The notes under the pieces were generated by a model. The model ran no database searches. It saw only the letters and a list, made by a program, of their open reading frames with translations, and was not told the DNA's origin. Below are positions 1-6,783 of a stretch of DNA of 9,447 nt, piece by piece (within the stretch, counting starts at the first letter, position 1; every line of letters starts with the position of its first letter). Position numbers and translations under genes: made by a program. The stretch is from Spirochaetes bacterium RIFOXYC1_FULL_54_7 (GTDB lineage: Bacteria > Spirochaetota > Spirochaetia > Treponematales > UBA12059), in the NCBI GenBank assembly GCA_001830645.1, contig MIBM01000153.1, positions 2,919-12,365 of the forward strand, written 5' to 3'.

Positions 1-2
1 CA

Positions 3-1328
3 CAGCACAAGACAGCCGCCTCGGCAGTGCTGATGGCGATACTGATCGTCCTGAACGGCATTGGCAACCAGGCCCTGGCCCAGGAAGCAATGGCACCTCC
101 AAGCATCAGCATCCAGCAGGTGGCAGCCTCAGCCCAAAAGGAGGCCAAAAGCGTGGGTACCGCCGAGGACGCCTACGAAGCGGCAGTAAAGGCCATCGCC
201 GACAGCGCTGCCTGGAAGAAAGCCGCTGCCAGGCTGGAGGGTTCCTGGAAAGGCAATTTCCTCGAAGAGACGGCAACCGTTCCCACCACTGCTCCCTATA
301 CAGCCGGGGCCAGTCTGAGCCTGCCGATCCTGTCTTCATCGGCCCTTTCCCTGAGTGTGACAGGTCAGACAGACCTGATCCAGGACAGTCAGGCCTCAGC
401 CGGTGCCAATGCCTCCTGGTCGCCCTTCGCCGTTGACAGCGCGGGAATGAAACTGGATCTTGAACTGGATCAGGCTGGCATAAGCCTGGATGCGGCCAGG
501 AAGGAAGCCGCAATAACGGCTATGGGAGCCTTCATGGATACCATAAGCGCCGAAGCCAGCCGTGAGGCATCGAAGGCAGCCCTCGATCGCACCCGGACTG
601 CCCTTGCCCGAAGCCAGGAACTGGCCATCCGGGGTGAACTGGGGGCGGCTGCCCTGGCGCGAGCCCGGGCAGCTGTCCCCAAAGCGGAAGCCAGCTACAA
701 CAAGAACATCGCGCTGGCGGCAAACAAGCGCTACCTACTGGCAGACCAGGCAGGAGGCAGCATCGGAGAAGCCATCAGTGCAGGAGCGGTACTGGGGATT
801 GATTCCATCAATGCCCTGATCCATGAAGCATGGGCGGTGCCGGCTGAATCAAGCCCGTCAAAGGCCGTACTTGCCGCCCAGGCTTCACTGGCCAGGGAAG
901 AGGTTTCATCCTGGTTCGGCGATTCTTCCGGGCCACTTACCCTGAATGCCACTATATCCACCACCGGGGCCTTCTCCCTTGCCGGCGCATTGAACCTGGA
1001 CTACAAGACCCTGAGCGGGCAGTACTATTCTGACCGTAAGGATAAACTTGACCGCCTCAGGGAAGCTCTTGATGAGGCTCTGGAAGCCCAGGCCCTGGCA
1101 CGCGGACAGGCCATTGTGGATGCCGAAATAGCAAGGTTGAGCCTCATCGAGGCAGAGGCCATAGCTGCAGCGGCAAGCCTGGACCTGGCCCAGGCCCGGA
1201 TACTCCACCGCCTGGGGGAGTTGCTCACCGATGAACTGGCAGAGGAAGAAGAAAATGAAGCTACTGCCAGGCTGGGCGTGATCCTTGCCAGGCTTGAACT
1301 GGCCAGGGCACGGCTGGCCCTGGAATGA
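3..1328 (+). CDS. TolC/OEP-family outer membrane efflux protein, N-terminus cut by window edge
   Basis: Probable outer-membrane channel of a tripartite efflux or type I secretion system. The frame is open to the left edge. The first in-window starts (GTG 27, ATG 33) fall inside the hydrophobic core of a signal peptide, whose positively charged part (His, Lys at 6-11) lies upstream, so the true start is probably outside the window. Cleavage is likely after ALA before QEA. Counting from GTG 27, the pattern is TolC-like and two-fold: a helix (about 35-72), a beta-rich part (90-150), a long Ala-rich coiled-coil helix (150-240), a helix (275-297), a second beta part (300-330) and another long helix (335-430). 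The C-terminus has an acidic run (DELAEEEENE) and an Ala/Arg/Leu helix. It converges with the porin gene across only 18 bases, with no obvious terminator. No partner adaptor or pump is visible next to it. The family call rests on fold pattern rather than a signature motif. Confidence 0.72.
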   Translation, partial: QHKTAASAVLMAILIVLNGIGNQALAQEAMAPPSISIQQVAASAQKEAKSVGTAEDAYEAAVKAIADSAAWKKAAARLEGSWKGNFLEETATVPTTAPYTAGASLSLPILSSSALSLSVTGQTDLIQDSQASAGANASWSPFAVDSAGMKLDLELDQAGISLDAARKEAAITAMGAFMDTISAEASREASKAALDRTRTALARSQELAIRGELGAAALARARAAVPKAEASYNKNIALAANKRYLLADQAGGSIGEAISAGAVLGIDSINALIHEAWAVPAESSPSKAVLAAQASLAREEVSSWFGDSSGPLTLNATISTTGAFSLAGALNLDYKTLSGQYYSDRKDKLDRLREALDEALEAQALARGQAIVDAEIARLSLIEAEAIAAAASLDLAQARILHRLGELLTDELAEEEENEATARLGVILARLELARARLALE

Positions 1329-1346
1329 GTCAGCCGAGGGCCCGGT

Positions 1347-2678
1347 TCAGAACGAAACCTTGGCCCCCGCAAACACACTGTCGTTGCCGTCGTACTGGCC
1401 GAACTGGCCTTCTTCCCCGAAGAACAGCCAGGCTCCGCCGGACAGCTCGAAGGCATCGGTCATCTTCCAGACCAGCTGGGTCTTCAACAGGGCGTCAGGC
1501 TCTGCCATGCCGACATAGGCCAGCATCTCCAGCCTTACAGTCTCCCGGGCAAAGGTGCGGACCATGGCAATCGTGGCCGTGTTGGTGAACTCATCGTTCA
1601 TCAAGGCCGACTCGTGGTCCAGGATTATGTCCTGTATGAACTGCAAGCCAAAGGTGGTACCCAGGATGGAGAAATCCGTGCCCACCAGGTACTGTATGCC
1701 GTGTTTTTCCGTATAGCCAGTCGGGTACACCATAAAGTCGCCCTGATAACGCCTGTCCATCGTGATGGCACCCTCGGAGCGGAGCACCAGGGGACCAACC
1801 GTGGCAGCCACACCGTAGCCGAAGGCAGCGCTCTGGTAATACTCACCCTGTAGATCCAGTGAGGCGAGTTGAGGATTGGGTGGGGCTGTAAAGGTCTTGC
1901 CAGTCACCCTGAAGGCCGGGGTGTCGTTCCAGAACCAGCCGCCCATCAGGCTCAGGTCAATGGAACTGCCCAGGTAGGAGTACTTGGCAAAGTATTCGCC
2001 GTTCTCCAGGGACAGCTCGGGCACCACCGCAGGGTCGATGGTCGGCACTACAGGAAAGGGCAAGGAAGCTGCCCAGATGGAATCCCCTGCGGGCAATATG
2101 GTCGGCGAGAACAATGGCACCCAGACCAGGTCCAGGCTGTGGTTGCCCAGGTAACCGTTGGCCCGCACGCCCGTTACTGCCCGCCTGAGCTCCACAAAGT
2201 CAGGCACCAGAAAGCGTGACAGATCCTTGGGCGACACCAGGTCTGTTATGAACACCCCGTCGCTCTTGCCCCAGATGACCTGCTGCTTGCCTATGCGCAG
2301 GTCAAAGGCCTCACCAAGGTATTCCAGGTACAACTCCCGCAGTTCGAAGGTCGCAGCGGCACCCTCGCGCTCTACCAGGGCAAGGTCGGCAAACACGGCA
2401 CCACTACCCAGATCCCAGCCGGCCTGAAGATCAAGGGTGTTCTCCAGCATGAACAGCGAGCCGTCATCAAGCATGGCTCCTACCTTGCTGCGGCCATAAC
2501 CGGACAGGGACAGAGCCTCCTGGGCAGAAGCCGCCCCGAAGGGCAGGGCGGCCAGCACCAGCAGGGCAAGCAGGAAAAGAACGGTACTATTTCTGGATTG
2601 GTCGCTGGATGGCATTCTGGCTATGGCACTTTCACCGGCAGCGGGAAACTGCGCTCTGGATCGGTCTGCTTCATTCAT
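1347..2678 (-). CDS. Outer membrane beta-barrel protein (DUF1302/porin-like), third gene of the exporter operon
   Basis: Predicted 443-residue outer-membrane barrel. I chose ATG 2678: its A is the last base of the upstream gene's TGA (TGATG), and AAGGGGG (2684-2690) sits 5 bases before it. GTG 2681 would be too close to that site. The signal peptide has a hydrophobic core at about 31-50 (TVLFLLALLVLAAL) and likely cleavage after ASA at 52. The n-region is unusually long; Met22 (ATG at 2615) would give a normal one but has a weaker ribosome site. The mature protein has alternating beta strands and, at 113-172, a block with RELYLEY, RIGKQQVIWG and RRAVTGVRANG that resembles DUF1302/alginate-export-type barrels. 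It ends in AKVSF, with the terminal Phe typical of BAM-inserted proteins. Being the last gene after an RND exporter and a LolA-like protein suggests it is the outer-membrane station of the same pathway. Exact family and substrate are uncertain. Confidence 0.8.
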   Translation of the reverse strand: MNEADRSRAQFPAAGESAIARMPSSDQSRNSTVLFLLALLVLAALPFGAASAQEALSLSGYGRSKVGAMLDDGSLFMLENTLDLQAGWDLGSGAVFADLALVEREGAAATFELRELYLEYLGEAFDLRIGKQQVIWGKSDGVFITDLVSPKDLSRFLVPDFVELRRAVTGVRANGYLGNHSLDLVWVPLFSPTILPAGDSIWAASLPFPVVPTIDPAVVPELSLENGEYFAKYSYLGSSIDLSLMGGWFWNDTPAFRVTGKTFTAPPNPQLASLDLQGEYYQSAAFGYGVAATVGPLVLRSEGAITMDRRYQGDFMVYPTGYTEKHGIQYLVGTDFSILGTTFGLQFIQDIILDHESALMNDEFTNTATIAMVRTFARETVRLEMLAYVGMAEPDALLKTQLVWKMTDAFELSGGAWLFFGEEGQFGQYDGNDSVFAGAKVSF

Positions 2679-3478
2679 CACAGCCCCCTTGTCAGGGTGC
2701 GCTCGCTGAACAATTCGTCAGTAATGCCGGTGTCCAGCTTCAGGTCCGCAAACTCCATCCGGGTCCGGGTGTTCTTCTGGACATTGTGCATCTCGGTCCT
2801 GGTTATCATCAGGTAACCACCAATGATTCTGGTCTCCTGCACGGACAGGGTCTTGAGCAGGGCGCCCTTGCGGTCGTAGTACTCGCGCTTGAAACCGGTC
2901 AGCCGCTCCTTGGATATCCAGCTTATCGTCTTTGAATAGCCTTCGGTTGCATCTTTGGCCTTGCTCTCGATGATCCAGCAGGCCTCGCCGTTCATGATCT
3001 CGCTGCCGATGATGGCATGGGTATCCCGGGAGGGGTGGCGTTCGGCCAGGTCATCGTAGCTGAAGTCCGAGCCCATGAAGGCATCGCCCTTGCCGTCGGA
3101 ACTGATGCGCTTGACGCGCTTCAGGGCAGGCAGGTAGATCCACTGGTCATCACTCCTGCCGGCTTCGGCATAGCTCCAGTTCATGAAGGCTGTGCCCTTT
3201 ACATCCGCGGGGCTCTTGAACTCCATTATCTTCTTGTCCACCCCGCCGAAGGTGGCCAGGCGCTGTTCCAGGGAGCGCACACGCTCCCTCCCCTTGGCAT
3301 CGATCAGGGTCATGGTCAGGAGGCCACTGGTGTCTGCCGGTTGGGGCCTGTCGTAGACTGCCTGCATGATACTTTCTGCCGTCGGCTCGGCGGCGCCCGC
3401 AGTGGCAACGGCCATAAGGCCAAGCAGCAGGGCTGCAGCCAGATTCAGTGCTTTGCTATTGGTAGCTTTGATGTTCAT
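2678..3478 (-). CDS. LolA-like periplasmic protein (outer membrane lipoprotein-sorting protein family, TP0789 type)
   Basis: A 266-residue exported protein of the LolA-like family often annotated as 'outer membrane lipoprotein-sorting protein' (PF17131 type). These are thought to form a LolA/LolB-like half-barrel that binds acyl chains. The signal peptide spans about 1-30, with lysines at 4 and 9, a core to about 27 and cleavage likely after AGAA. There is no lipobox Cys, so it should be soluble in the periplasm. Family hallmarks are FKSPADVKGTAFMNW (87-101), QWIYLPALKRVKRI (112-125) and GDAFMGSDFSYDDL (131-144). The start is ATG 3478, with AAGGAG at 3487-3492; it overlaps the end of the exporter gene by 4 bases (ATGA), and the stop overlaps the porin start (TGATG), so translation is probably coupled across all three genes. 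It is not LolA itself: no LolCDE genes are nearby and its partner is an RND-type permease. A carrier role between exporter and barrel is inferred. Confidence 0.85.
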   Translation of the reverse strand: MNIKATNSKALNLAAALLLGLMAVATAGAAEPTAESIMQAVYDRPQPADTSGLLTMTLIDAKGRERVRSLEQRLATFGGVDKKIMEFKSPADVKGTAFMNWSYAEAGRSDDQWIYLPALKRVKRISSDGKGDAFMGSDFSYDDLAERHPSRDTHAIIGSEIMNGEACWIIESKAKDATEGYSKTISWISKERLTGFKREYYDRKGALLKTLSVQETRIIGGYLMITRTEMHNVQKNTRTRMEFADLKLDTGITDELFSERTLTRGL

Positions 3479-5784
3479 AGTGACTTCTCCTTCAGGATAC
3501 GGTTGGATGACTTCCTCAGAACGAGGAACATTATGGTGATTGTGGCCACCAGGGCGGTGATCATGTTCAAAGAGACAAGCAGGCCTATCGCCCGGTTGGG
3601 TGGGAAGACCGAGAAGACCATCACCATGAAGCCGGAGATGACTATGCCCGCATTCAGCGAGATGGCCCTGCCGGTGTGTCCCATGGCAAAACGGGCTGCC
3701 CTGTCCTCGCTGCCCAGGGTCTTGTAGGCCTCACGGTACTGGGTGATGAAATGGATGGCGTAATCCACCCCTATACCCACGGCTATGCTGGAGATGATGG
3801 CCGTGGATATGGTAAGCGGCACACCCAGGAGTCCCATCAGGCCGAAGTTGACCATGATGGAAATGAGTATCGGGATGGTGGCAATCGCTCCTAGCAGCAG
3901 GCTCCGGAACAGGAAGGCCACCAGTACAAACACGATGAGCACCGAGAGTCCAAGGCTTGATATCTGTCCCTGCAGTATGAGGTCCGAGAAGACCAGACTC
4001 TTGTAGCCCGATCCGGCATAGCGGATCCTGATGCCCAGCTCGGCAAACTCTTCGGTCCAGGTATCCACATAATCCACCACGCCCTGAATGGTCAGGGTAT
4101 CATCGCTCTTCATCTGTATGGTGATGTTGGCGCCCATGTAGTCGGCGTCCACCACCTTCCAGAGATTCTCCGGATCCCCGGACATCTCGTACAGCAGCAG
4201 GTACTGGGCCACCATGTCACTGCTGTCGGGGATGGCATCAAAAGCCGGGTCCTCGGCATTCATGGAGAAGTGCAGGCGCTTCAAGTACGTGGTCAGGGAC
4301 AGGGCATCGCCCACTTTGGGCAGAGCCAGGGCGCCGGTCTGCATCTCGTCCATCAAGCTCAGCACCTCAGGATTTTTGAAGGTGTCATACTCTTCCGAAT
4401 CAAGGATGATGTTCACACTCGAGGTACCGCCGAAGTTCCTGTTCACAAAGGCATCGGTCTGCACGATGGCGCTGGATTTCTCGAAGTTGGCCAGGAAGCT
4501 GGTGTTTATCCACACCAGGGACACACCCCAGAGGGACAGAGCCACCAGGATGGCGGTCAGGCTGTACACCAGGCGGGGATGGGTACTTACAGCGTTGGCA
4601 AACCTGGCACCAAGGCCGTGTTCAAGAGCTCCGTATTCAAGAGCTCTGTCCCCGGGAAGCCTTTTCTTCTTGCGGCCATTGCCGAAGGCCATGATGCCGG
4701 CGGGTACCAGGAACATGGTCAGCATGTAGGACATGAAGACCCCGAAGGCCGTAAAGAGCCCGAAATACTTCACCGGGAAGACCTGGGAGGTAACCAGGGA
4801 AACAAAGCCAGCCACCGTGGTCAGGGCTGCGAACAGGGCCGGGCTGCCGATTACGGAGATCGCGTTTGAGGCAATGTCCCGGCGGCTGGCATCGGGATTC
4901 CCGCTGGTGTAGTGGTCAATCTGGTTGTACAGATGTATGGCATAGGCCACCCCTATGGCCACCAGCATCACCGGAATCATGATGCTTATCGAATACAGGG
5001 GTATGCCAAGGGAGCTCATGAGGCCGAAGGTCCAGATGGTGCTGAAGAGGACCACCATCAGGGTTATGATGGCCCGGCGCACCTGCTTCAGGACCAGGAT
5101 GAGCACAGCCGCTATCACCAGCAGCACCAGCGGCCCGGTACGCTTCATATCCTCCGGGCCAAGTACACCCAGGGTCCCCTCCACAATGGGGCGGCCGGCC
5201 ACATGTACCGTCTCAGGCCCCGAATAGCCGTCGGCCAGAGCCAGTACCTGGTCGTAGAGACTGCGGGAGAAGCCGCTCCCGGGCAGTTCGACGATGATCA
5301 GGGAAGTCCGTTCGTCGGTGGACACCAGACGGCCCGCTATCATGTTGTTGGCCCTGACAAGGGCTCCGATACGGTCAGCCTCGGCCTGGCCAGCGGGAGC
5401 CTCGGTGTAGAAGCGGCGCACATCCAGGCCATCCTCGGTGCCCAGGATGTTGTCTCCTGTGTACACCGACTGGATCCTTGACTCCGACAATCCATCAATG
5501 CCCCGGAGTGCTTCATCAATCTGGATGATCTTGGCCAGGCTGTCCGGATTGTAGATGGTATCCGGATGCTCCAGGGCTATCAGGATGGCATCCCGTATCA
5601 TGAAACGCTCATCCGCCTCGTCGCTGAAGACGAAGGCGGGATGGGTGGCCGGCATGTACTTGTCCAGGTTGGTTTCCATCCTGAAGTCTGCCATCATGCT
5701 GGTGGCTGCAAGTATGGTAATGACCAGTGCCAGAACCATGACGACGATCGGTTGCGCCAGCGCAACCTTGAAAAGCTTTTTCAT
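3475..5784 (-). CDS. RND superfamily exporter (MMPL/HAE3-like) permease, first gene of the operon
   Basis: A 769-residue inner-membrane, proton-driven transporter with the duplicated RND plan. TM1 (about 10-30) is followed by a periplasmic loop (31-215) and TM2-6 (about 217-234, 238-258, 263-285, 312-333, 340-366). A basic cytoplasmic linker with KKKR (371-402) leads to TM7 (405-426), a second loop (427-608) and TM8-12 (609-757). The family motif is GIGVDYAIH (670-678) in the second half; the matching site in the first half reads IGVAYAIH (277-284), with Ala280 in place of Asp. The length fits the short HAE3/MMPL group, which moves lipids and hydrophobic compounds, rather than AcrB-type drug pumps of over 1000 residues. 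The start is ATG 5784 with GGAAGAGG (5791-5798) 6 bases upstream. The leader region carries a perfect operator palindrome at 5815-5834. The stop overlaps the LolA-like gene by 4 bases. The family is clear; the substrate is not. Confidence 0.92.
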   Translation of the reverse strand: MKKLFKVALAQPIVVMVLALVITILAATSMMADFRMETNLDKYMPATHPAFVFSDEADERFMIRDAILIALEHPDTIYNPDSLAKIIQIDEALRGIDGLSESRIQSVYTGDNILGTEDGLDVRRFYTEAPAGQAEADRIGALVRANNMIAGRLVSTDERTSLIIVELPGSGFSRSLYDQVLALADGYSGPETVHVAGRPIVEGTLGVLGPEDMKRTGPLVLLVIAAVLILVLKQVRRAIITLMVVLFSTIWTFGLMSSLGIPLYSISIMIPVMLVAIGVAYAIHLYNQIDHYTSGNPDASRRDIASNAISVIGSPALFAALTTVAGFVSLVTSQVFPVKYFGLFTAFGVFMSYMLTMFLVPAGIMAFGNGRKKKRLPGDRALEYGALEHGLGARFANAVSTHPRLVYSLTAILVALSLWGVSLVWINTSFLANFEKSSAIVQTDAFVNRNFGGTSSVNIILDSEEYDTFKNPEVLSLMDEMQTGALALPKVGDALSLTTYLKRLHFSMNAEDPAFDAIPDSSDMVAQYLLLYEMSGDPENLWKVVDADYMGANITIQMKSDDTLTIQGVVDYVDTWTEEFAELGIRIRYAGSGYKSLVFSDLILQGQISSLGLSVLIVFVLVAFLFRSLLLGAIATIPILISIMVNFGLMGLLGVPLTISTAIISSIAVGIGVDYAIHFITQYREAYKTLGSEDRAARFAMGHTGRAISLNAGIVISGFMVMVFSVFPPNRAIGLLVSLNMITALVATITIMFLVLRKSSNRILKEKSL
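4621..4650 (-). repeat. 15-bp near-perfect tandem duplication inside the exporter gene
   Basis: Two adjacent 15-base units (4621-4635 and 4636-4650) match at 13 of 15 positions. Read on the minus strand they encode ALEYG followed by ALEHG (residues 381-390), in the cytoplasmic linker between TM6 and TM7. This looks like a small in-frame duplication at a site where length is tolerated. Confidence 0.6.
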
Positions 5785-5814
5785 CCCTTACCTCTTCCCG
5801 GAACCAGAATAACT

Positions 5815-5834
5815 GTTAGTTAACGTTAACTAAC
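5815..5834. promoter_or_regulatory. TetR-family operator O1, perfect 20-bp palindrome upstream of the exporter operon
   Basis: The sequence GTTAGTTAACGTTAACTAAC is its own reverse complement over all 20 bases. It lies 30 bases upstream of the exporter start codon, in the 171-base gap between the repressor gene and the exporter. A 17/20 match lies before the repressor gene itself (6587-6606). Length, symmetry and position fit an operator for the adjacent TetR protein controlling the three-gene operon. I found no convincing -35/-10 pair here; any operon promoter probably overlaps or closely abuts the palindrome, on the minus strand. Confidence 0.85.
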
Positions 5835-5835
5835 T

Positions 5836-5864
5836 AAAATGACACAACAAAGCCGACACCGGCT
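5836..5864 (-). terminator. Weak hairpin with T-rich tail downstream of the repressor gene
   Basis: Read on the minus strand, AGCCG-GTGT-CGGCT (5864-5851) forms a 5-bp G+C-rich stem with a 4-base loop, followed by the T-rich stretch TTGTTGTGTCATTTT. It sits between the repressor stop (5956) and operator O1, where a terminator would separate repressor transcription from the operon. The stem is short and the T tract is interrupted, so read-through into the exporter gene is plausible. Confidence 0.3.
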
Positions 5865-5955
5865 ACCACCACAAGTCATCCGAACCCGCTCCTGCCATAT
5901 TTTCAATGCGGAATCTCACCCATTACGGCAAAATCCGGGGCAGCAAACTTACCCC

Positions 5956-6540
5956 TTACCGGGATATCAACGGCCAGACCCCATCGATGAAGCGCCTGGT
6001 CTTCTCCTTCAGCCGCCCGGAGGCAGGATCAAGCCGCCAGGACGAAACCAGGAGCCTGAAACCGCCCACCAGCATCAAGGCCACCGCATCGCGATCCAGA
6101 TCCGGCCTGAAGGAGCCCTCGTCGATCCCGGCCTGCAGGAGTTCGCGGATACGGCCCAGGGTATCCTTCATCGTGTCCATGATCCTGGTCAGCAACACCG
6201 TGTCGTTGCGGAAGAGGTCCTCGGGAAACAGCATGATGGTCAAGGCCGGCAGGTCCTCGAAGAGTATGGACTGGACGGTAAAGAAGGATGCCAGGGTGGT
6301 GGCCGCGGAATTACCGCTTATCCGGGCAAAGGTCGTGTTGCGATGGGCTATCATCTCGTCCACCACCGCCGCCAGGATGTCCGATTTGGACTCGAAATGA
6401 CGGTATATCGCAGGCTCGCTGACCCCGACTGCCTGGGCTATCTTCTTTATGGTCAGTTCCTGTATACCCTGGTCCGATATCAGGTTGAAAACCGCGGCGA
6501 CTATTTCCTTCTGCCGTTCACTGGATTGCATTGCGCCCAT
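5956..6540 (-). CDS. TetR/AcrR-family transcriptional repressor
   Basis: A 194-residue protein of usual TetR length. The N-terminal DNA-binding domain is clear: ERQKEIVAAVFNLISDQG (helix 1, about 8-25), then the helix-turn-helix at about 29-50, containing TIKKIAQAVGVSEPAIYRHF. The rest is a helical ligand-binding and dimerisation domain with no recognisable ligand signature. I kept ATG 6540, preceded by AGGTGGGAG, although the last GGGAG of that run is better spaced (9 bases) for ATG 6531 (Met4); either is possible. It lies upstream of and in line with the exporter operon, and the two matching operators at 5815-5834 and 6587-6606 make it the likely repressor of both its own gene and the operon. 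Its inducer may be the exported compound or a related lipid; that is inferred. Confidence 0.93.
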   Translation of the reverse strand: MGAMQSSERQKEIVAAVFNLISDQGIQELTIKKIAQAVGVSEPAIYRHFESKSDILAAVVDEMIAHRNTTFARISGNSAATTLASFFTVQSILFEDLPALTIMLFPEDLFRNDTVLLTRIMDTMKDTLGRIRELLQAGIDEGSFRPDLDRDAVALMLVGGFRLLVSSWRLDPASGRLKEKTRRFIDGVWPLISR

Positions 6541-6586
6541 CTCCCACCTGACAAGTCTGCCGATAAGCCAGCTTGCCAGTCATTTG

Positions 6587-6606
6587 GTTAGTTAACGTTC
6601 GCAAAC
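6587..6606. promoter_or_regulatory. TetR-family operator O2 in the repressor gene's own promoter
   Basis: This 20-base site matches the perfect palindrome at 5815-5834 in 17 positions. The left 13 bases, GTTAGTTAACGTT, are identical; the right arm is degenerate (CGCAAAC instead of AACTAAC). It covers the last three bases of the -10 box (6604-6609) and the expected start point of the repressor transcript, so binding there should block transcription. Having a weaker second site at the repressor gene is a common autoregulatory arrangement. Confidence 0.8.
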
Positions 6607-6632
6607 ATACTGGCAAACACAAAATATGTCAA
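6604..6632 (-). promoter_or_regulatory. Sigma70-type promoter of the TetR gene
   Basis: On the minus strand, a consensus -35 box TTGACA (6632-6627) is followed by exactly 17 bases and then TATGTT (6609-6604), a 4/6 match to TATAAT. The expected start point is near 6597, inside operator O2, giving a leader of roughly 55-60 bases before the repressor ATG at 6540. Surrounding bases are A+T-rich. This is the best promoter in the window. Confidence 0.75.
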
Positions 6633-6698
6633 GAAGTTTTTTGCATACCGCAACTCTTTTGCTGTTGCCTCGGTATATTATTAAGGAAAAGCATCTGT

Positions 6699-6754
6699 AT
6701 TGCCGTAAACGTTGTACAACCAGTAGGTGCCTGACACCTTTGGTTTACGGCAAT
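6699..6754. repeat. Nested inverted repeat upstream of the metallopeptidase gene
   Basis: A 12-base perfect inverted repeat, ATTGCCGTAAAC (6699-6710) and GTTTACGGCAAT (6743-6754), encloses 32 bases. Inside lie a 10-bp perfect palindrome GTTGTACAAC (6711-6720) and a small hairpin AGGTG-CCTGA-CACCT (6725-6739), flanked by CCA/TGG that can extend pairing. A -10-like TATTAT (6676-6681, no good -35) lies upstream, so the repeat could be in the 5' leader of the peptidase mRNA. The inner hairpin resembles extragenic palindromes of the REP type associated with IS200/IS605-like tyrosine transposases, but no transposase gene is in the window. Alternatives are a structured leader or an operator. The pairing is certain; the function is unknown. 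Confidence 0.65.
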
Positions 6755-6783
6755 CGAGAGATAGCTGACACTTGGGGCTTAAC

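Noticed and set aside
2609..5481. Long plus-strand open frames opposite the operon (for example 3017-3727, 4270-4869 and 4912-5481).
   Set aside because: They are antisense to strongly supported genes, their translations are low-complexity and Gly/His/Gln-rich, and they match no family; they reflect G+C-rich codon structure on the other strand.
5839..6591. Plus-strand open frame of 250 codons across the tetR gene.
   Set aside because: It runs through both intergenic gaps and is antisense to a clear TetR protein; its translation is Pro/Gln/His-rich with no domain.
6772..6783. TTG at 6772 as the peptidase start codon.
   Set aside because: It would overlap the only plausible ribosome site (GGGG, 6774-6777); ATG 6784 is correctly spaced.
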